Of a stretch of 64,000 nucleotides of DNA, positions 26,028 through 34,883 are shown one piece after another (position 1 is the stretch's first letter; each line of letters opens with the position of its first letter). A program made the position numbers and the translations under genes. The notes beneath the pieces are model-generated. The model searched no databases. It had not been told where the DNA came from and saw only the letters and a list, made by a program, of their open reading frames with translations. Source of the stretch: Thermoguttaceae bacterium (lineage in GTDB: Bacteria; Planctomycetota; Planctomycetia; Pirellulales; Thermoguttaceae); contig JAFSMO010000074.1 of the NCBI GenBank assembly GCA_017447865.1, forward strand, positions 266,944 through 330,943, in the 5' to 3' direction.

Positions 26028-26369
26028 GTATTTCCTATAATTTTTTGAGAAAATTTCCAGAATTTTGGAAAAGGATTCGCGCCGTCATTTTTTAGGGATT
26101 TCATCTCCGTGAGGTCGCTTTTTCGTAAAAAGAATAAGAAAAACGTGAATGAAACGGGAAGGAGGAGAAAATAGACAAAATAAGAAGGATAAAATGTAAG
26201 AAAAAAAGTCGAAGTCATTGGTTGAAACGTCAAATAAAATGGTCTGTGAGGAAAAAAACGATTAAAAATTAAAAAATTTCAAAAAAATTTTTTCCTCCCC
26301 CCTTTTATTTTTGATTATTATGGTTTAGAATATACCTGCATTAATATCGATCTATTTAGGACAGTTGAC

Positions 26370-27089
26370 ATGAACGATTACATTAAAGTACCTGAAGAAT
26401 TTAAAATTGAGTTGACGCTGGAGGGGCTGGAGATTAACACCACGAACTCCAAAGAGCCTTCTATTTTAAAACCGAGTAAAGAGTTTGACTGGGATGATTT
26501 TTATCGGCAGGGCACGCCGCCGTGGGATACGGGGCTGCTGGAGCCGGATTTTAAAAGCGTTATAAACTCGAATATTATACCGCCGCACTGCTCAACGCTG
26601 GAAATCGGCTGCGGAAGTGGTATTGAGGCCCTTTTCATGACGCAGCATCGCTTCGAAATGACAGCGGTGGACTGCTCCGCGATGGCCATTGACCGCGCTC
26701 GTATTCGGGCGAGGGAGAAGAATCTCTTCCTGCGTATTGTTCACGAGGACATTTTCAAATTCGTGAACCAGTCCAAGCAGAAATTCGACTTCGTGTATGA
26801 TATTGGATTTTACCATTTCATCCGGCGGTCGTTCCTTCAGCAGTATTTCAATCTTTTGTGGCGTGTAACGAAGCCCGGCTCGTATTATTATACGCTGGCG
26901 GGAAGCAATGAGGAAGAGTTCACCCCCGAAGATGTGCGGCAATATTTCCTGCCTACGGTGGGTCAGGAGGATATTTTCAACGAATTGGGCGCGCTGTTTG
27001 AAGTGGTAGAGATCCGGCCGGGAACGATTTACTCCCGGGCGAGGAAAGAACCATTCAAGGCTTGGTCGTGTTTGTTCCGCCGGCCGTAA
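26370..27089 (+). CDS. Class I SAM-dependent methyltransferase (TPMT-like)
   Basis: 239 residues, cytoplasmic. WDDFYRQGTPPWDTGLLEPD (about residue 44) is the entry motif of thiopurine-methyltransferase-like enzymes. Motif I is TLEIGCGSGIEALF, then MTAVDCSAMAIDRAR and the motif IV-like FDFVYDIGFYHFI. The ~45-residue N-terminal extension has no clear match. Substrate unknown; the family acts on small thiols, selenols or halides. The Shine-Dalgarno TTAGGA lies 9 nt before the ATG. acpS follows after 39 bp, probably co-transcribed. Confidence 0.8.
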   Translation: MNDYIKVPEEFKIELTLEGLEINTTNSKEPSILKPSKEFDWDDFYRQGTPPWDTGLLEPDFKSVINSNIIPPHCSTLEIGCGSGIEALFMTQHRFEMTAVDCSAMAIDRARIRAREKNLFLRIVHEDIFKFVNQSKQKFDFVYDIGFYHFIRRSFLQQYFNLLWRVTKPGSYYYTLAGSNEEEFTPEDVRQYFLPTVGQEDIFNELGALFEVVEIRPGTIYSRARKEPFKAWSCLFRRP

Positions 27090-27128
27090 TGTTGACGGTT
27101 TAATTCGTTTTTCCAGTTTTTTATTTTC

Positions 27129-27563
27129 ATGCGTATCTACGGCCTCGGTACTGATATTACGGAAAACGCGCGCATTCAGAAAATGCTCGACAAACACGGG
27201 GAATATTTCACTGGTCGGGTTTATACGGACTGGGAAAACGCTTACTGCCTTTCAAAAAAACAGTCTCTGGAGAGTTACTCGGGGCGGTGGTGCGCGAAAG
27301 AGGCGATCCTGAAAGCCATCGGGACGGGGTGGATCCACGGGATCGCCTGGCGCGATATGGAAGTGCGCAACGCTCCGTCCGGTGCGCCGTACGTCTGTCT
27401 GGGCGGAGGTGTGCTGAAAGCCGTTCTGGAACGGGGCATCTCGGAGATTCTCGTGACGATTTCGCACTGCTCCTGCCACGCGACTGCAACGGCCATCGCG
27501 ATCATTGAAGAGGGAAAGGATTTTCCGTCGGATCGGCGTTTCGACAGGCCCGCGGATTTTTAA
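27129..27563 (+). CDS. acpS: Holo-[acyl-carrier-protein] synthase
   Basis: Transfers 4'-phosphopantetheine from CoA to apo-ACP for fatty acid synthesis. 144 residues, slightly longer than typical. GLGTDITENARIQKML supplies the Mg-binding Asp. RWCAKEAILKAIGTGW is the family signature with its Glu and Lys. SHCSCHATATAIAI is the C-terminal strand. No Shine-Dalgarno is visible before ATG 27129. Confidence 0.93.
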   Translation: MRIYGLGTDITENARIQKMLDKHGEYFTGRVYTDWENAYCLSKKQSLESYSGRWCAKEAILKAIGTGWIHGIAWRDMEVRNAPSGAPYVCLGGGVLKAVLERGISEILVTISHCSCHATATAIAIIEEGKDFPSDRRFDRPADF

Positions 27564-27649
27564 TCCTTGATCAAATTGGATTTTCTTTCGACGAGGAAAA
27601 TTTTTCTGTTTTTTTTCAAGATTTTTTATATTTTTAGGGGGGTAATTTC

Positions 27650-27677
27650 TTGTAAAAACCTAAAAATAGAGTAAAAT
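27650..27677 (+). promoter_or_regulatory. Promoter of the acidic repeat membrane protein
   Basis: TTGTAA, 16-bp spacer ending GAG, TAAAAT, then AGTAATA; the same AGTAATA follows the -10 at 63287. Confidence 0.55.
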
Positions 27678-27741
27678 AGTAATATTGATTTCTTAGGAAT
27701 TTTTTAAACCCGATTAATCCTTTACCCTTTTGGGCCGATTT

Positions 27742-30057
27742 ATGAGTAATTTTGATGATTTCCTGAATAATTTAAATTCCGCGAATCAGAATGATGTGCC
27801 GGAAAAAAAAGAAGAGTCCAACCTTTTTGATTTGAATTTTGAAGGTTCCGCGGAGCCTCAAAACGTTGAGCCGTCTGAAGAACCCGCGACTCCTGCATTC
27901 CCTGAGGAAGTCAGTGAAGTTCCGCCGGTTGAAACGGGTGCTCCGAATGAGGACCTTTTCAATTTTGCGCAGGAAGAAAGGACTTTCCCCGCAGAAGAAG
28001 CCCCGGCGGAAGAAGCGCCCGCGGAAGGACTTTTCAATTTTGGAGCTCCGGCTGAAGAACCGGCCCAGGAGTTTGCTCCGGCGGAAGAAGCGCCGGCGGA
28101 AGGTCTTTTCAATTTCGGAGCTCCAGCCGAAGAACCGGCCCAGGAGTTTACCCCGGCGGAAGAAGCGCCCGCGGAAGGTCTTTTCAATTTCGGAGCTCCA
28201 GCCGAAGAACCGGCCCAGGAGTTTACCCCTGCGGAAGAAGCGCCGGCGGAAGGTCTTTTCAATTTCGGAGCTCCAGCCGAAGCACCGGCCCAGGAGTTTG
28301 CTCCGGCGGAAGAAGCGCCCGCGGAAGGCCTTTTCAATTTTGGAGCTCCGGCTGAAGAACCGGCCCAGGAGTTTGCTCCTGCGGAAGAAGCGCCCGCGGA
28401 AGGCCTTTTCAATTTCGGAGCTCCGGCAGAAGAAACCGCTGAGGACTCTGCACCCGCGGAAGATGCGACTGAGGAAGAATACGTAGAGGAAATTGTCGAG
28501 GAAACGGACGAAGAAGCCGCAGAGGAATCCGCTGTGGAGGGAGAGGAAGCGGCTCAGGAAGAATCGCCCGCTTTCGATTTTGGCGGAATCGGCGGTTTGG
28601 GAGCCGGTGAAGTTTCCGAGTCCGAAACGGCTGAGCCCGTGGCCATGAATTTTGGGGCCGAGGCAGGAGCGGAAACCGGCCCGGTGGCTGAAAATCCGGC
28701 GGAAAGTGCGGCGGCCGCGGCAGAAGCGCCGAAACCGGTCAAACGAATCGTTCGCCGTGCGAGGCCGAAGAAAAAACACACGGTGGTGGGTGAGCTGATC
28801 AAAATCGTGCTTGGCGCTTTGATGGCGTTCCCGCTGGCCCACTACATCGTTTGGGGCTCATACCTCGCCTTTGAAAGACCGGCCCCGGGTGGTCTGTACA
28901 AGATCCCGACGCCGTTCATTAAGGCCAGTTACAAATACGCGAAGAATTTCCCCAATGTCCCGGTGGAAGTCTGGAAATACACGATGCTCGGCTTCGACCC
29001 GGAACGTGATTTGGCTCCCGATGAACCCGAGGTAATCCCGGTCGAAAATCCGCGTCAGGTCGCTCAGACGGCGGCTCCGGATCAGAAAACTGAGGATGCA
29101 ACGGACGAAAGCTCGGAACTGGGCGACGGAGATTTCAGCTTCGAGATGGATGAAGATGAAGTCGATTCGGCTGCCGCGGCCGCGACGAAATTCGATTCTG
29201 CGCACCTTCCTGAATTCGACCCGGCGTCGGTCGTTCCGGAATGGGATCCGGCCAATCTCGATGCGTTCCAGGATACGATGATGAAAATCAGCTTCCTGAA
29301 AGACGGTGACGAGTTAGAATCCCTGGCGAAAGAAAAAATCGCAAAGTTCGGCTCGCTGAAAGAAGCGAAAAAGCTGAATAAAACCATGAAGTCTTTGCTC
29401 AAGAAAGAAAATCATGGGAAAGGGATCCTGGTCGTTGGAAAGATCGTTAAGACCGGCAAGATTAGCGGAAAAACGGTCATGACCGTCAAGCTGAAAGGCT
29501 CGGAAAAAGAAGTGAAAATCATCGGTCCGGCTCCCAAAAACGGGAAGGGCAAGGAATTCATTTTCACCGGTGTCATTTTCGATCCGAATCAGGACGAAGC
29601 TATCAACGCGAAGAACGTTTACATTTGGCGCGGACTCTTCAAGTCGGTCAGTAAAAAGGCCAAAGCCAAGGAAGTGAAGGAAGAAGCGGCTCCTGCGGAA
29701 GAGGCTCCGGCTGAAGAAGCGGCTCCTGCGGAAGAAGCTCCGGCAGAAGAAGCGGCTCCGGCAGAAGAAGCGGCTCCGGCTGAGGAAGCGGCTCCGGCAG
29801 AAGAAGCGGCTCCGGCTGAGGAAGCGGCTCCGGCTGAGGAAGCGGCTCCGGCTGAGGAAGCGGCTCCGGCTGAGGAAGCGGCCCCGGCTGAGGAAGCGGC
29901 TCCGGCTGAGGAAGCGGCTTCGGCTGAGGAAGCGGCTCCGGCTGAGGAAGCGGCCCCGGCTGAGGAAGCGGCTCCGGCTGAGGAAGCCCCTGCGGAAGAT
30001 GCCGTGGCTCCGGAAGCGCCTAAACCTGAAGAGGACGCTCCGGCTCCGCTTGAATGA
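27742..30057 (+). CDS. Acidic repeat-rich membrane protein with C-terminal OB-like domain
   Basis: 771 residues from ATG 27742 (a TTG at 27730 is less likely). Order: Asp/Asn-rich N-terminus (NFDDFLNNLNSANQ). Then six 25-residue repeats with consensus APAEEAPAEGLFNFG...AQEF (about residues 87-236), an acidic stretch, a basic patch (VKRIVRRARPKKKH) and one transmembrane segment (ELIKIVLGALMAFPLAHYIV, about 352-372). A globular region follows (about 495-650, KGILVVGKIVKTGKISG...). The tail is ~20 AAPAEE units. The basic-TM unit resembles a membrane segment common in planctomycete hypothetical proteins. Role unknown; a flexible anchor or scaffold is plausible. Confidence 0.7.
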   Translation: MSNFDDFLNNLNSANQNDVPEKKEESNLFDLNFEGSAEPQNVEPSEEPATPAFPEEVSEVPPVETGAPNEDLFNFAQEERTFPAEEAPAEEAPAEGLFNFGAPAEEPAQEFAPAEEAPAEGLFNFGAPAEEPAQEFTPAEEAPAEGLFNFGAPAEEPAQEFTPAEEAPAEGLFNFGAPAEAPAQEFAPAEEAPAEGLFNFGAPAEEPAQEFAPAEEAPAEGLFNFGAPAEETAEDSAPAEDATEEEYVEEIVEETDEEAAEESAVEGEEAAQEESPAFDFGGIGGLGAGEVSESETAEPVAMNFGAEAGAETGPVAENPAESAAAAAEAPKPVKRIVRRARPKKKHTVVGELIKIVLGALMAFPLAHYIVWGSYLAFERPAPGGLYKIPTPFIKASYKYAKNFPNVPVEVWKYTMLGFDPERDLAPDEPEVIPVENPRQVAQTAAPDQKTEDATDESSELGDGDFSFEMDEDEVDSAAAAATKFDSAHLPEFDPASVVPEWDPANLDAFQDTMMKISFLKDGDELESLAKEKIAKFGSLKEAKKLNKTMKSLLKKENHGKGILVVGKIVKTGKISGKTVMTVKLKGSEKEVKIIGPAPKNGKGKEFIFTGVIFDPNQDEAINAKNVYIWRGLFKSVSKKAKAKEVKEEAAPAEEAPAEEAAPAEEAPAEEAAPAEEAAPAEEAAPAEEAAPAEEAAPAEEAAPAEEAAPAEEAAPAEEAAPAEEAASAEEAAPAEEAAPAEEAAPAEEAPAEDAVAPEAPKPEEDAPAPLE
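28000..28449 (+). repeat. Six coding 75-bp tandem repeats
   Basis: In-frame 75-bp units, each encoding a LFNFG core flanked by PAEE. They differ mainly at third codon positions and in GCC/GCT choice. Confidence 0.85.
29689..29991 (+). repeat. Coding 18-bp tandem repeats (AAPAEE)n
   Basis: About 17-20 near-identical units of GAGGAAGCGGCTCCGGCT encode the C-terminal tail. Long identical runs make this a likely site of length variation and assembly error. Confidence 0.85.
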
Positions 30058-30075
30058 GCGATTTTTTAAGATTTG

Positions 30076-30109
30076 GGGAGCGTGGCGGAAAGGTCACGCT
30101 CCCTTTTTT
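30076..30109. terminator. Intrinsic terminator after the repeat protein
   Basis: GGGAGCGTG / CACGCTCCC, 10-nt loop, then TTTTTT. It overlaps the stop codon of the convergent lipoprotein gene. Confidence 0.9.
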
Positions 30110-30971
30110 AGTGGTCAGTTCTTTCTGGTTTGGGCAAAATCTTGATTTCCGATCCGTATCTGGTTCCGGGATTGACCAAGGTCGGGGCCTGAAATGGCTG
30201 AAGTTGGGCCAGCGCGGTTTGAATTTCTGCGTTTTCCGGGTTTTTCTGCCTCGCGATCATCAAAAGCCGCACGGCATCAGTCGTCCGGTTCAGTTCGGTC
30301 AGTGCCTTGCTCTCGCACAAAAGCATTTCCGGCGGAGCGTCCTCGGTTGAACCTTTCAGACGCGCGTGTTGTACCGTTTCCAACGCTCGCTGCGGTTTGC
30401 CGATTTTCAAGTAGGTGCTTGCGATTTTTAATTGGATCCTGGAATCCTCCGGCTCGTGAAATGCCGCTTGGTGGTACGCTGCCAGCGCGTCTTCGTTTCG
30501 GCCCTGGATTTCGTAAATTTCGCCTTGAAGGACCCACGTGGAGGAAAGAGAAGCGTCGTACCGGAACGAGAGGGATACGCAGTTTTGCGCTTTCTGAAAA
30601 TCCCCCTGGTCGAAGTGCATTTGCGCCAGCCGCGTGATTTGCTCAGGAGTCACTTCCGGACTGGTTACTGCCTTTTCCATTTCGGCCGTGGCCTCTTTTT
30701 TCTTTCCCTGCTTCCAAAGGATCTCGGCCTTCATCGTGCGCGCTTCGAAGTTTGACGGATTGGAATTCAGCGCTTCGTTTAGCTGGGACTCCGCGTCTTC
30801 CTCATTTTGCTGCTCGAGTGACTCCGCGGCCCTCTGGACGTACTGCCGGCTTGCGAGTGTTTCCGCAGAAGTCACATGCGTCCGGTTCCAGACCCTGCAC
30901 CCGGTCAGTGTGACGAAAAGCAGACCCAGAACCATCAGGTTCCAGTGATGAAAATGGGAAAAAACACGCAT
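30108..30971 (-). CDS. TPR-repeat lipoprotein
   Basis: 287 residues. The signal peptide ends in the lipobox LTGC (Cys about residue 25), so it should be lipid-anchored. At least five TPR-like helix pairs follow (LNSNPSNFEARTMKAEILWK, QMHFDQGDFQKAQN, GEIYEIQGRNEDALAAYHQA, STYLKIGKPQRALETV). Such proteins scaffold envelope complexes, as with PilF or BamD-like partners. No partner gene is adjacent. The last ~30 residues (PTLVNPGTRYGSEI) lie outside the repeats. Confidence 0.8.
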   Translation of the reverse strand: MRVFSHFHHWNLMVLGLLFVTLTGCRVWNRTHVTSAETLASRQYVQRAAESLEQQNEEDAESQLNEALNSNPSNFEARTMKAEILWKQGKKKEATAEMEKAVTSPEVTPEQITRLAQMHFDQGDFQKAQNCVSLSFRYDASLSSTWVLQGEIYEIQGRNEDALAAYHQAAFHEPEDSRIQLKIASTYLKIGKPQRALETVQHARLKGSTEDAPPEMLLCESKALTELNRTTDAVRLLMIARQKNPENAEIQTALAQLQPFQAPTLVNPGTRYGSEIKILPKPERTDH

Positions 30972-31112
30972 CGCAGGCAGTGGACGGAAGTCCCCCGAAA
31001 AATTAATGGAATAAATCAGTATAGAGTACCAAAAAATGGTTTTTTTGACCAGAGCAATTTTTGGAGAAAGAAGGGAATTTTAAAAAATGAGAAAAAACGT
31101 CCCACCACCCCC

Positions 31113-31140
31113 TTGCATTAATTGAGATTTGTGCTATACT
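31113..31140 (+). promoter_or_regulatory. Promoter of the initiator tRNA
   Basis: TTGCAT, 16-bp spacer with TGC just before TATACT (extended -10), 31 bp before the tRNA. Confidence 0.7.
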
Positions 31141-31170
31141 AATTGAATCATTGAGGAATGATTTATGGCT

Positions 31171-31243
31171 CGCGGGGTAGAGCAGCTGGTAGCTTGCGAG
31201 GCTCATAACCTCGAGGTCGCAGGTTCGAATCCTGTCCCCGCCA
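31171..31243 (+). tRNA. Initiator tRNA-fMet (CAT)
   Basis: 73 nt, full cloverleaf, anticodon loop CTCATAA. Initiator features: no pair at 1-72 (C1 opposite C72; most bacteria have C1-A72), purine-pyrimidine A11-U24 in the D stem, and G30-C40 and G31-C39 in the anticodon stem. The third pair of the usual GGG/CCC is A29-U41. CCA is not encoded (followed by CTG). A terminator follows at once, so it is a single-gene unit. Confidence 0.93.
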
Positions 31244-31251
31244 CTGAAAAG

Positions 31252-31284
31252 ACTCCCGATTTTTTGAAAGTCGGGAGTTTTTTT
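31252..31284 (+). terminator. Terminator of the initiator tRNA
   Basis: ACTCCCGA / TCGGGAGT followed by TTTTTT. Confidence 0.9.
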
Positions 31285-31308
31285 GTGTCTGGCCTTTTTC
31301 AAAACGCT

Positions 31309-32793
31309 TCAATTTGTGAGTGGGCGGGCGTTCTCCAAAACCTTCCGGGCCGCCTCTTCACCTGCGCGGATGCAGTGCGGCAAACCCACGGCCGTCAGGA
31401 AATTCCCCGCCACGGCCAGCGTTGGAAACGCCTCCAGATCTTTCCGCAGCTCGGCGATTCGCTCCAGGTGCCCGAGATGGAGCTGAGGCATGGCGTCCGC
31501 CCAGCGCGAGGTGGAGACCATCAGGGGTTCACCCGTGATTTTCAGGCATTCGGCCGCCTTTTCAAGCAAAATCTTTTCGACTTCTTTTTCCGGAAGCGTC
31601 ACCATTTCGGGATTCCGCGCGCCGCCGCTGAAAATGCGCAAAAGGACCGTCCCTTCCGGCGCCCGGTGCGGGTACTTCTCGTTGCTGAAGCTCAGCGCCA
31701 GGATCGGATTATGCTCCGCGGCCGGAACCACCGCCCCCATGCCGTCGAGCGGGTGGCCGACGTCTTCGCGCCGAAACGCCGCCGTCACGACGACCGTCCC
31801 GGTGTGCTCGATCCCGCCCAAAAGCTCTGCCATTCGGGTGAAATGGGCCGTTTGCACGATTTTGGCCATCGAGTGGGATTCGGTCGCGAGGATCACCGCG
31901 TCAAATTCGGCGGTTTGAACCTGATCTTCCGGCGCGTCATTTTTCCGCCACGTGACGTTCCATTTGCCGCCGGGAAGCTGCTCCAGACCGGTGACTTGTA
32001 CGCCCAAGTGGATCCCCTGCAGGTCGAGCCGATTCTGGATCCCGTCCACGATGCGGCTCAGACCGCCTTTGACGGTCACGAAGAGATTGTAGCGCGGCCC
32101 GCTCTGGACGGTTTCGGCGGGGTTTTTCTTCTGCGCCCGGGCTTTTTTGCGGCTTTCGGCCTGATTCGCACGCATGGCGCGGATGAGCGAGCCGTGCTTT
32201 TTCTCCATTTCGCGGAAGCGGGGCAGGGTGGCCATCAGGGAAAGCTTCTTCATGTCGGCCGCATAGACACCGCTGACCAGGGGCTCGATCAGCCGCTCGA
32301 AGACCTGGGTCCCCAGCCGGCGGACGGCAAAATGTTCCATCGATTCGTCTTCGTCGTCCTTGCGGCCGGGAATGATGTACTCCAGTGCGGCGCGGAGTTT
32401 TCCGAGCGGCGAAAGGAGCGGTGTGACGGCCATCGGCCACCACTTCGTCGGGGCCATCATCATGAAACCGTCGGGGAGTTTGCAGAGCCGGCCGCGCCAG
32501 AGGATGAACGTCTGCCGGTGGCGCGGCGTGGTGGTCACGACGTCGGACTCAAGCCCCAAACGGCGGCACAGATCGAGGCCGTAGGGAATCGTCGTGATGA
32601 AATTATCGACGCTCTGCTCGATTTCAAAACCGTTCTGAATTTCGGTGTGCAGCACACCGCCGAGCCGGTCCCGTTTTTCGAAGAGGGAGATCTGCGCCTC
32701 CGGGCAGTTTTCCCGCAGATAAAACGCGGCGGAAAGACCGGAGATCCCCCCTCCCACGACGGCGATTCGGAGTGCGTTCGGCTGGTTTGGCAT
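31309..32793 (-). CDS. Protoporphyrinogen/coproporphyrinogen oxidase (HemG/HemY type)
   Basis: FAD enzyme of late haem synthesis. 494 residues from ATG 32793 (CAGGAACCGACTC upstream). The N-terminal dinucleotide fold is RIAVVGGGISGLSAAFYL, followed by LFEKRDRLGGVLHTE. VEQS-like FEIEQSVDNFI, LIEPLVSGVYAADMKKLSL and the C-terminal FAD-binding AVAGNFLTAVGLPHCIRAG are typical of the HemY family. Whether it oxidises protoporphyrinogen or coproporphyrinogen cannot be read here. The insert ARAQKKNPAETVQSG (about residue 215) looks like a flexible basic loop. No other hem gene nearby. Confidence 0.88.
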   Translation of the reverse strand: MPNQPNALRIAVVGGGISGLSAAFYLRENCPEAQISLFEKRDRLGGVLHTEIQNGFEIEQSVDNFITTIPYGLDLCRRLGLESDVVTTTPRHRQTFILWRGRLCKLPDGFMMMAPTKWWPMAVTPLLSPLGKLRAALEYIIPGRKDDEDESMEHFAVRRLGTQVFERLIEPLVSGVYAADMKKLSLMATLPRFREMEKKHGSLIRAMRANQAESRKKARAQKKNPAETVQSGPRYNLFVTVKGGLSRIVDGIQNRLDLQGIHLGVQVTGLEQLPGGKWNVTWRKNDAPEDQVQTAEFDAVILATESHSMAKIVQTAHFTRMAELLGGIEHTGTVVVTAAFRREDVGHPLDGMGAVVPAAEHNPILALSFSNEKYPHRAPEGTVLLRIFSGGARNPEMVTLPEKEVEKILLEKAAECLKITGEPLMVSTSRWADAMPQLHLGHLERIAELRKDLEAFPTLAVAGNFLTAVGLPHCIRAGEEAARKVLENARPLTN

Positions 32794-32954
32794 GAGTCGG
32801 TTCCTGATGATGGGAAACAATAAATTCGTATATTCACGTCAATTATACCCGAAAATGAAACCTTTCCCAGTGGGGGGGACGAAATTTTGAAGGAAAAAGC
32901 TGAGTTGGGGTTGAAATTTTGAGGGCTTTATGGTAGAATCGGGGAGTCTTTGAG

Positions 32955-32986
32955 AACGAATAATGAAGAACGAATAACGAATAATG
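32955..32986. repeat. 7-bp tandem repeat array (AACGAAT/AATGAAG)
   Basis: Four heptamers AACGAAT, AATGAAG, AACGAAT, AACGAAT plus AATG, about 35 bp before scpB. The rest of this ~200-bp gap is without a recognisable gene. Confidence 0.75.
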
Positions 32987-33021
32987 TGCGCTTCGCGTGA
33001 CGCGAATTAATTCCTGATTTT

Positions 33022-33837
33022 ATGTCCAACGACCTTTCCTTTGAAGAACTGACTCAGGCTTTTGTGAAGGCCTTGCGCGGAAAATCCGGCCAGGAGTCCC
33101 AGCCCCGGCAGGAGTCGAAACCCGCCGCGGAGGATGATTCTGTGGAGATTCCGGAAGAGTTTCTCGGGGACGATTTTCCGGACGGGGATCTGGATGAGTT
33201 TCCGGAGGAAAACGAGCCGGACCTGGCGATGTACGACGAAGACGAGCCGCGGGATTCCGTGTTTCGGTCGTTCACCGACGAAATCGACGACGACCAGATC
33301 GTTCCGGTGAGTCCCGAGTCGATCCTCGAGGCAATGCTTTTCGTCGGGAATCCGTCCAACACGCCGATCGCGCCGGAAATTCTGGCGAACCTGATGCGCG
33401 GCGTTTCGGTGGATGAAATCTCCGGGCTGGTCGATGAACTCAACGAGAAATACGAAAAAGCCGGCACTCCGTGGGAGATCGTCTGGTTTGAGGACGAGGG
33501 CGGCTACTTCATGCGCCTGCGCGAGTCGTTCGCGCCGCTGCGTGAAAATTTCTACGGGAAGATCCGTCAGGCGAAGCTTTCTCAAGGGGCGATCGACGTC
33601 CTGGCGATCGTGGCGTACGAGCAGCCGGTCTCGCTCGACGAGATCAACCAGACGCGCGGAGCGTCCAGCGCCAATATTCTCGCAAACCTCGTAAAACGCC
33701 AGCTTCTGCGGACCCAGAAAATGCGCCAGGGGACCAAATTCGTGACGGTCTATTACACGACGGACCGCTTTCTCAAACTTTTCGAGCTGGAATCCATCAG
33801 CGACCTCCCCCAGAGCGAAGACCTGGACAGAGAATAG
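33022..33837 (+). CDS. scpB: Segregation and condensation protein B
   Basis: Partner of the SMC-ScpA condensin, built of winged-helix domains. 271 residues. The core (about 95-265) has SILEAMLFVGNPSNTPI, FAPLRENFYGKIRQAKLSQG, AIDVLAIVAYEQPVSLDEIN and LANLVKRQLLRTQ. The first ~90 residues are an acidic, low-complexity extension (PEEFLGDDFPDGDLDEFPEE) absent from short homologues. scpA is not adjacent, which is unusual. No Shine-Dalgarno. Confidence 0.88.
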   Translation: MSNDLSFEELTQAFVKALRGKSGQESQPRQESKPAAEDDSVEIPEEFLGDDFPDGDLDEFPEENEPDLAMYDEDEPRDSVFRSFTDEIDDDQIVPVSPESILEAMLFVGNPSNTPIAPEILANLMRGVSVDEISGLVDELNEKYEKAGTPWEIVWFEDEGGYFMRLRESFAPLRENFYGKIRQAKLSQGAIDVLAIVAYEQPVSLDEINQTRGASSANILANLVKRQLLRTQKMRQGTKFVTVYYTTDRFLKLFELESISDLPQSEDLDRE

Positions 33838-33840
33838 TTA

Positions 33841-33875
33841 GGAGTGAGGAGTGTGGAGTGTGGAGTGTGGAGTGA
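33841..33875. repeat. 7-bp tandem repeat array (GGAGTGT)
   Basis: Five units GGAGTGA, GGAGTGT x3, GGAGTGA directly after the scpB stop. Its flank is inversely related to the array at 33931. Confidence 0.85.
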
Positions 33876-33930
33876 ATGAGGGGGCAGGCCCCCCTTTTTT
33901 TTGCTGGTCTTTCTTGTATAATAGTAAAAT

Positions 33931-33959
33931 TAACTCCTAACTCCTAACTCCTAACTCCT
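33931..33959. repeat. 7-bp tandem repeat array (TAACTCC)
   Basis: Four perfect TAACTCC units end 5 bp before the kinase ATG. AGTTAGGAGTGAGGAG at 33837 is inversely related, so the two arrays could pair in RNA. Confidence 0.85.
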
Positions 33960-33964
33960 CACTA

Positions 33965-34861
33965 ATGAAATTGTTTCGCTTTCAGGTTGGTCCATTTGCG
34001 TATCAGATCGAGTCGAAAATCCCCTGCGTGGTGGAGTCGGTGGAGCGTATGTACACGGACTACCCGCGGCTGACGGCGGAGGACTGGATCGATTTCCACG
34101 TTCGCGTCGTGCCGGAAGGGGGGCCGCTCAAGCGTCTTTTGAAGCCGCAGGCGAGGCTTTTCCTCGACAATTCGGAGCCGTTCGGCGTCTTTAGCCAGAA
34201 TCAGGCCGGTGCCATTCTGGAGTGGGGAATGAACTGGTGCATCTGGCTGAACGTGAACCATTGGATCGTCTTTCATGCGGCCATGCTCGAACGAAACGGC
34301 CGGGGGCTGATCCTTGCCGCGGATTCCGGCGACGGGAAAAGCACGCTGGCGGCGGCTCTGGCGTTTTCGGGCTGGAGGCTCCTCTCCGACGAACTGACGC
34401 TCATCGACCCGGAGGATCAGGTGGAAATTGAACCTGGTGCCCCGCCCATCGCGCGGATGGTCCCGATCCCGAGGCCCATTTGCCTGAAAAACTCGTCGAT
34501 CGACGCGATGCAGGCGTTTCGTCCGGATCTGACTTACTCGCTGACCTACCCGGAAACGACGAAGGGGCGCGTGACGCACGTCAAACCCCTGAAAGACGCG
34601 GTGGACCGGATGTTCGAGCGCCCGGCGCCGCGGTGGATCGTTTTCCCGAAATACGTTCCGGAAAGCGAGCCGAAATGGACGCCGTGGGAGAAAGCCGAGG
34701 CGTTCATCAAGTTCGGCGGCCACGGGCGCGGCTACTCGATGCTGGGCCAGCGTGGTTTCGAGACCGTCGCGAACATCATCCACCACTGCGACTGCTGGAA
34801 GTTCGAGTACTCCCGCCTGGAAGACGCGGTGCGGGAATTTGAAACTCTTCAAATCGATTAA
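33965..34861 (+). CDS. HprK-related kinase (HprK-rel-A-like)
   Basis: 298 residues. P-loop LAADSGDGKSTLAAALAFSG (about residue 117) with WRLLSDELTLID shortly after: the arrangement of HPr-kinase C-terminal domains. The canonical K-loop/N-terminal HprK domain is missing, and there is no HPr gene here. HprK-related kinase A proteins occur with surface-polysaccharide and peptide-modification loci. The N-terminal ~100 residues (FRFQVGPFAYQIES...) are family-specific. Substrate unknown. hisF follows after 22 bp. Confidence 0.7.
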   Translation: MKLFRFQVGPFAYQIESKIPCVVESVERMYTDYPRLTAEDWIDFHVRVVPEGGPLKRLLKPQARLFLDNSEPFGVFSQNQAGAILEWGMNWCIWLNVNHWIVFHAAMLERNGRGLILAADSGDGKSTLAAALAFSGWRLLSDELTLIDPEDQVEIEPGAPPIARMVPIPRPICLKNSSIDAMQAFRPDLTYSLTYPETTKGRVTHVKPLKDAVDRMFERPAPRWIVFPKYVPESEPKWTPWEKAEAFIKFGGHGRGYSMLGQRGFETVANIIHHCDCWKFEYSRLEDAVREFETLQID

Positions 34862-34883
34862 AATATTTAAATATTAAAAATTT

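Noticed and set aside
28000..28449. Regular 75-bp repeats considered as a CRISPR array
   Set aside because: No spacers: adjoining units are homologous throughout and remain in one reading frame, so this is a coding repeat.
33841..33959. GGAGTGT and TAACTCC arrays considered as CRISPR or iterons of an origin
   Set aside because: The units are only 7 bp, without spacers. No DnaA boxes or rep gene are nearby, and similar arrays occur at unrelated loci.
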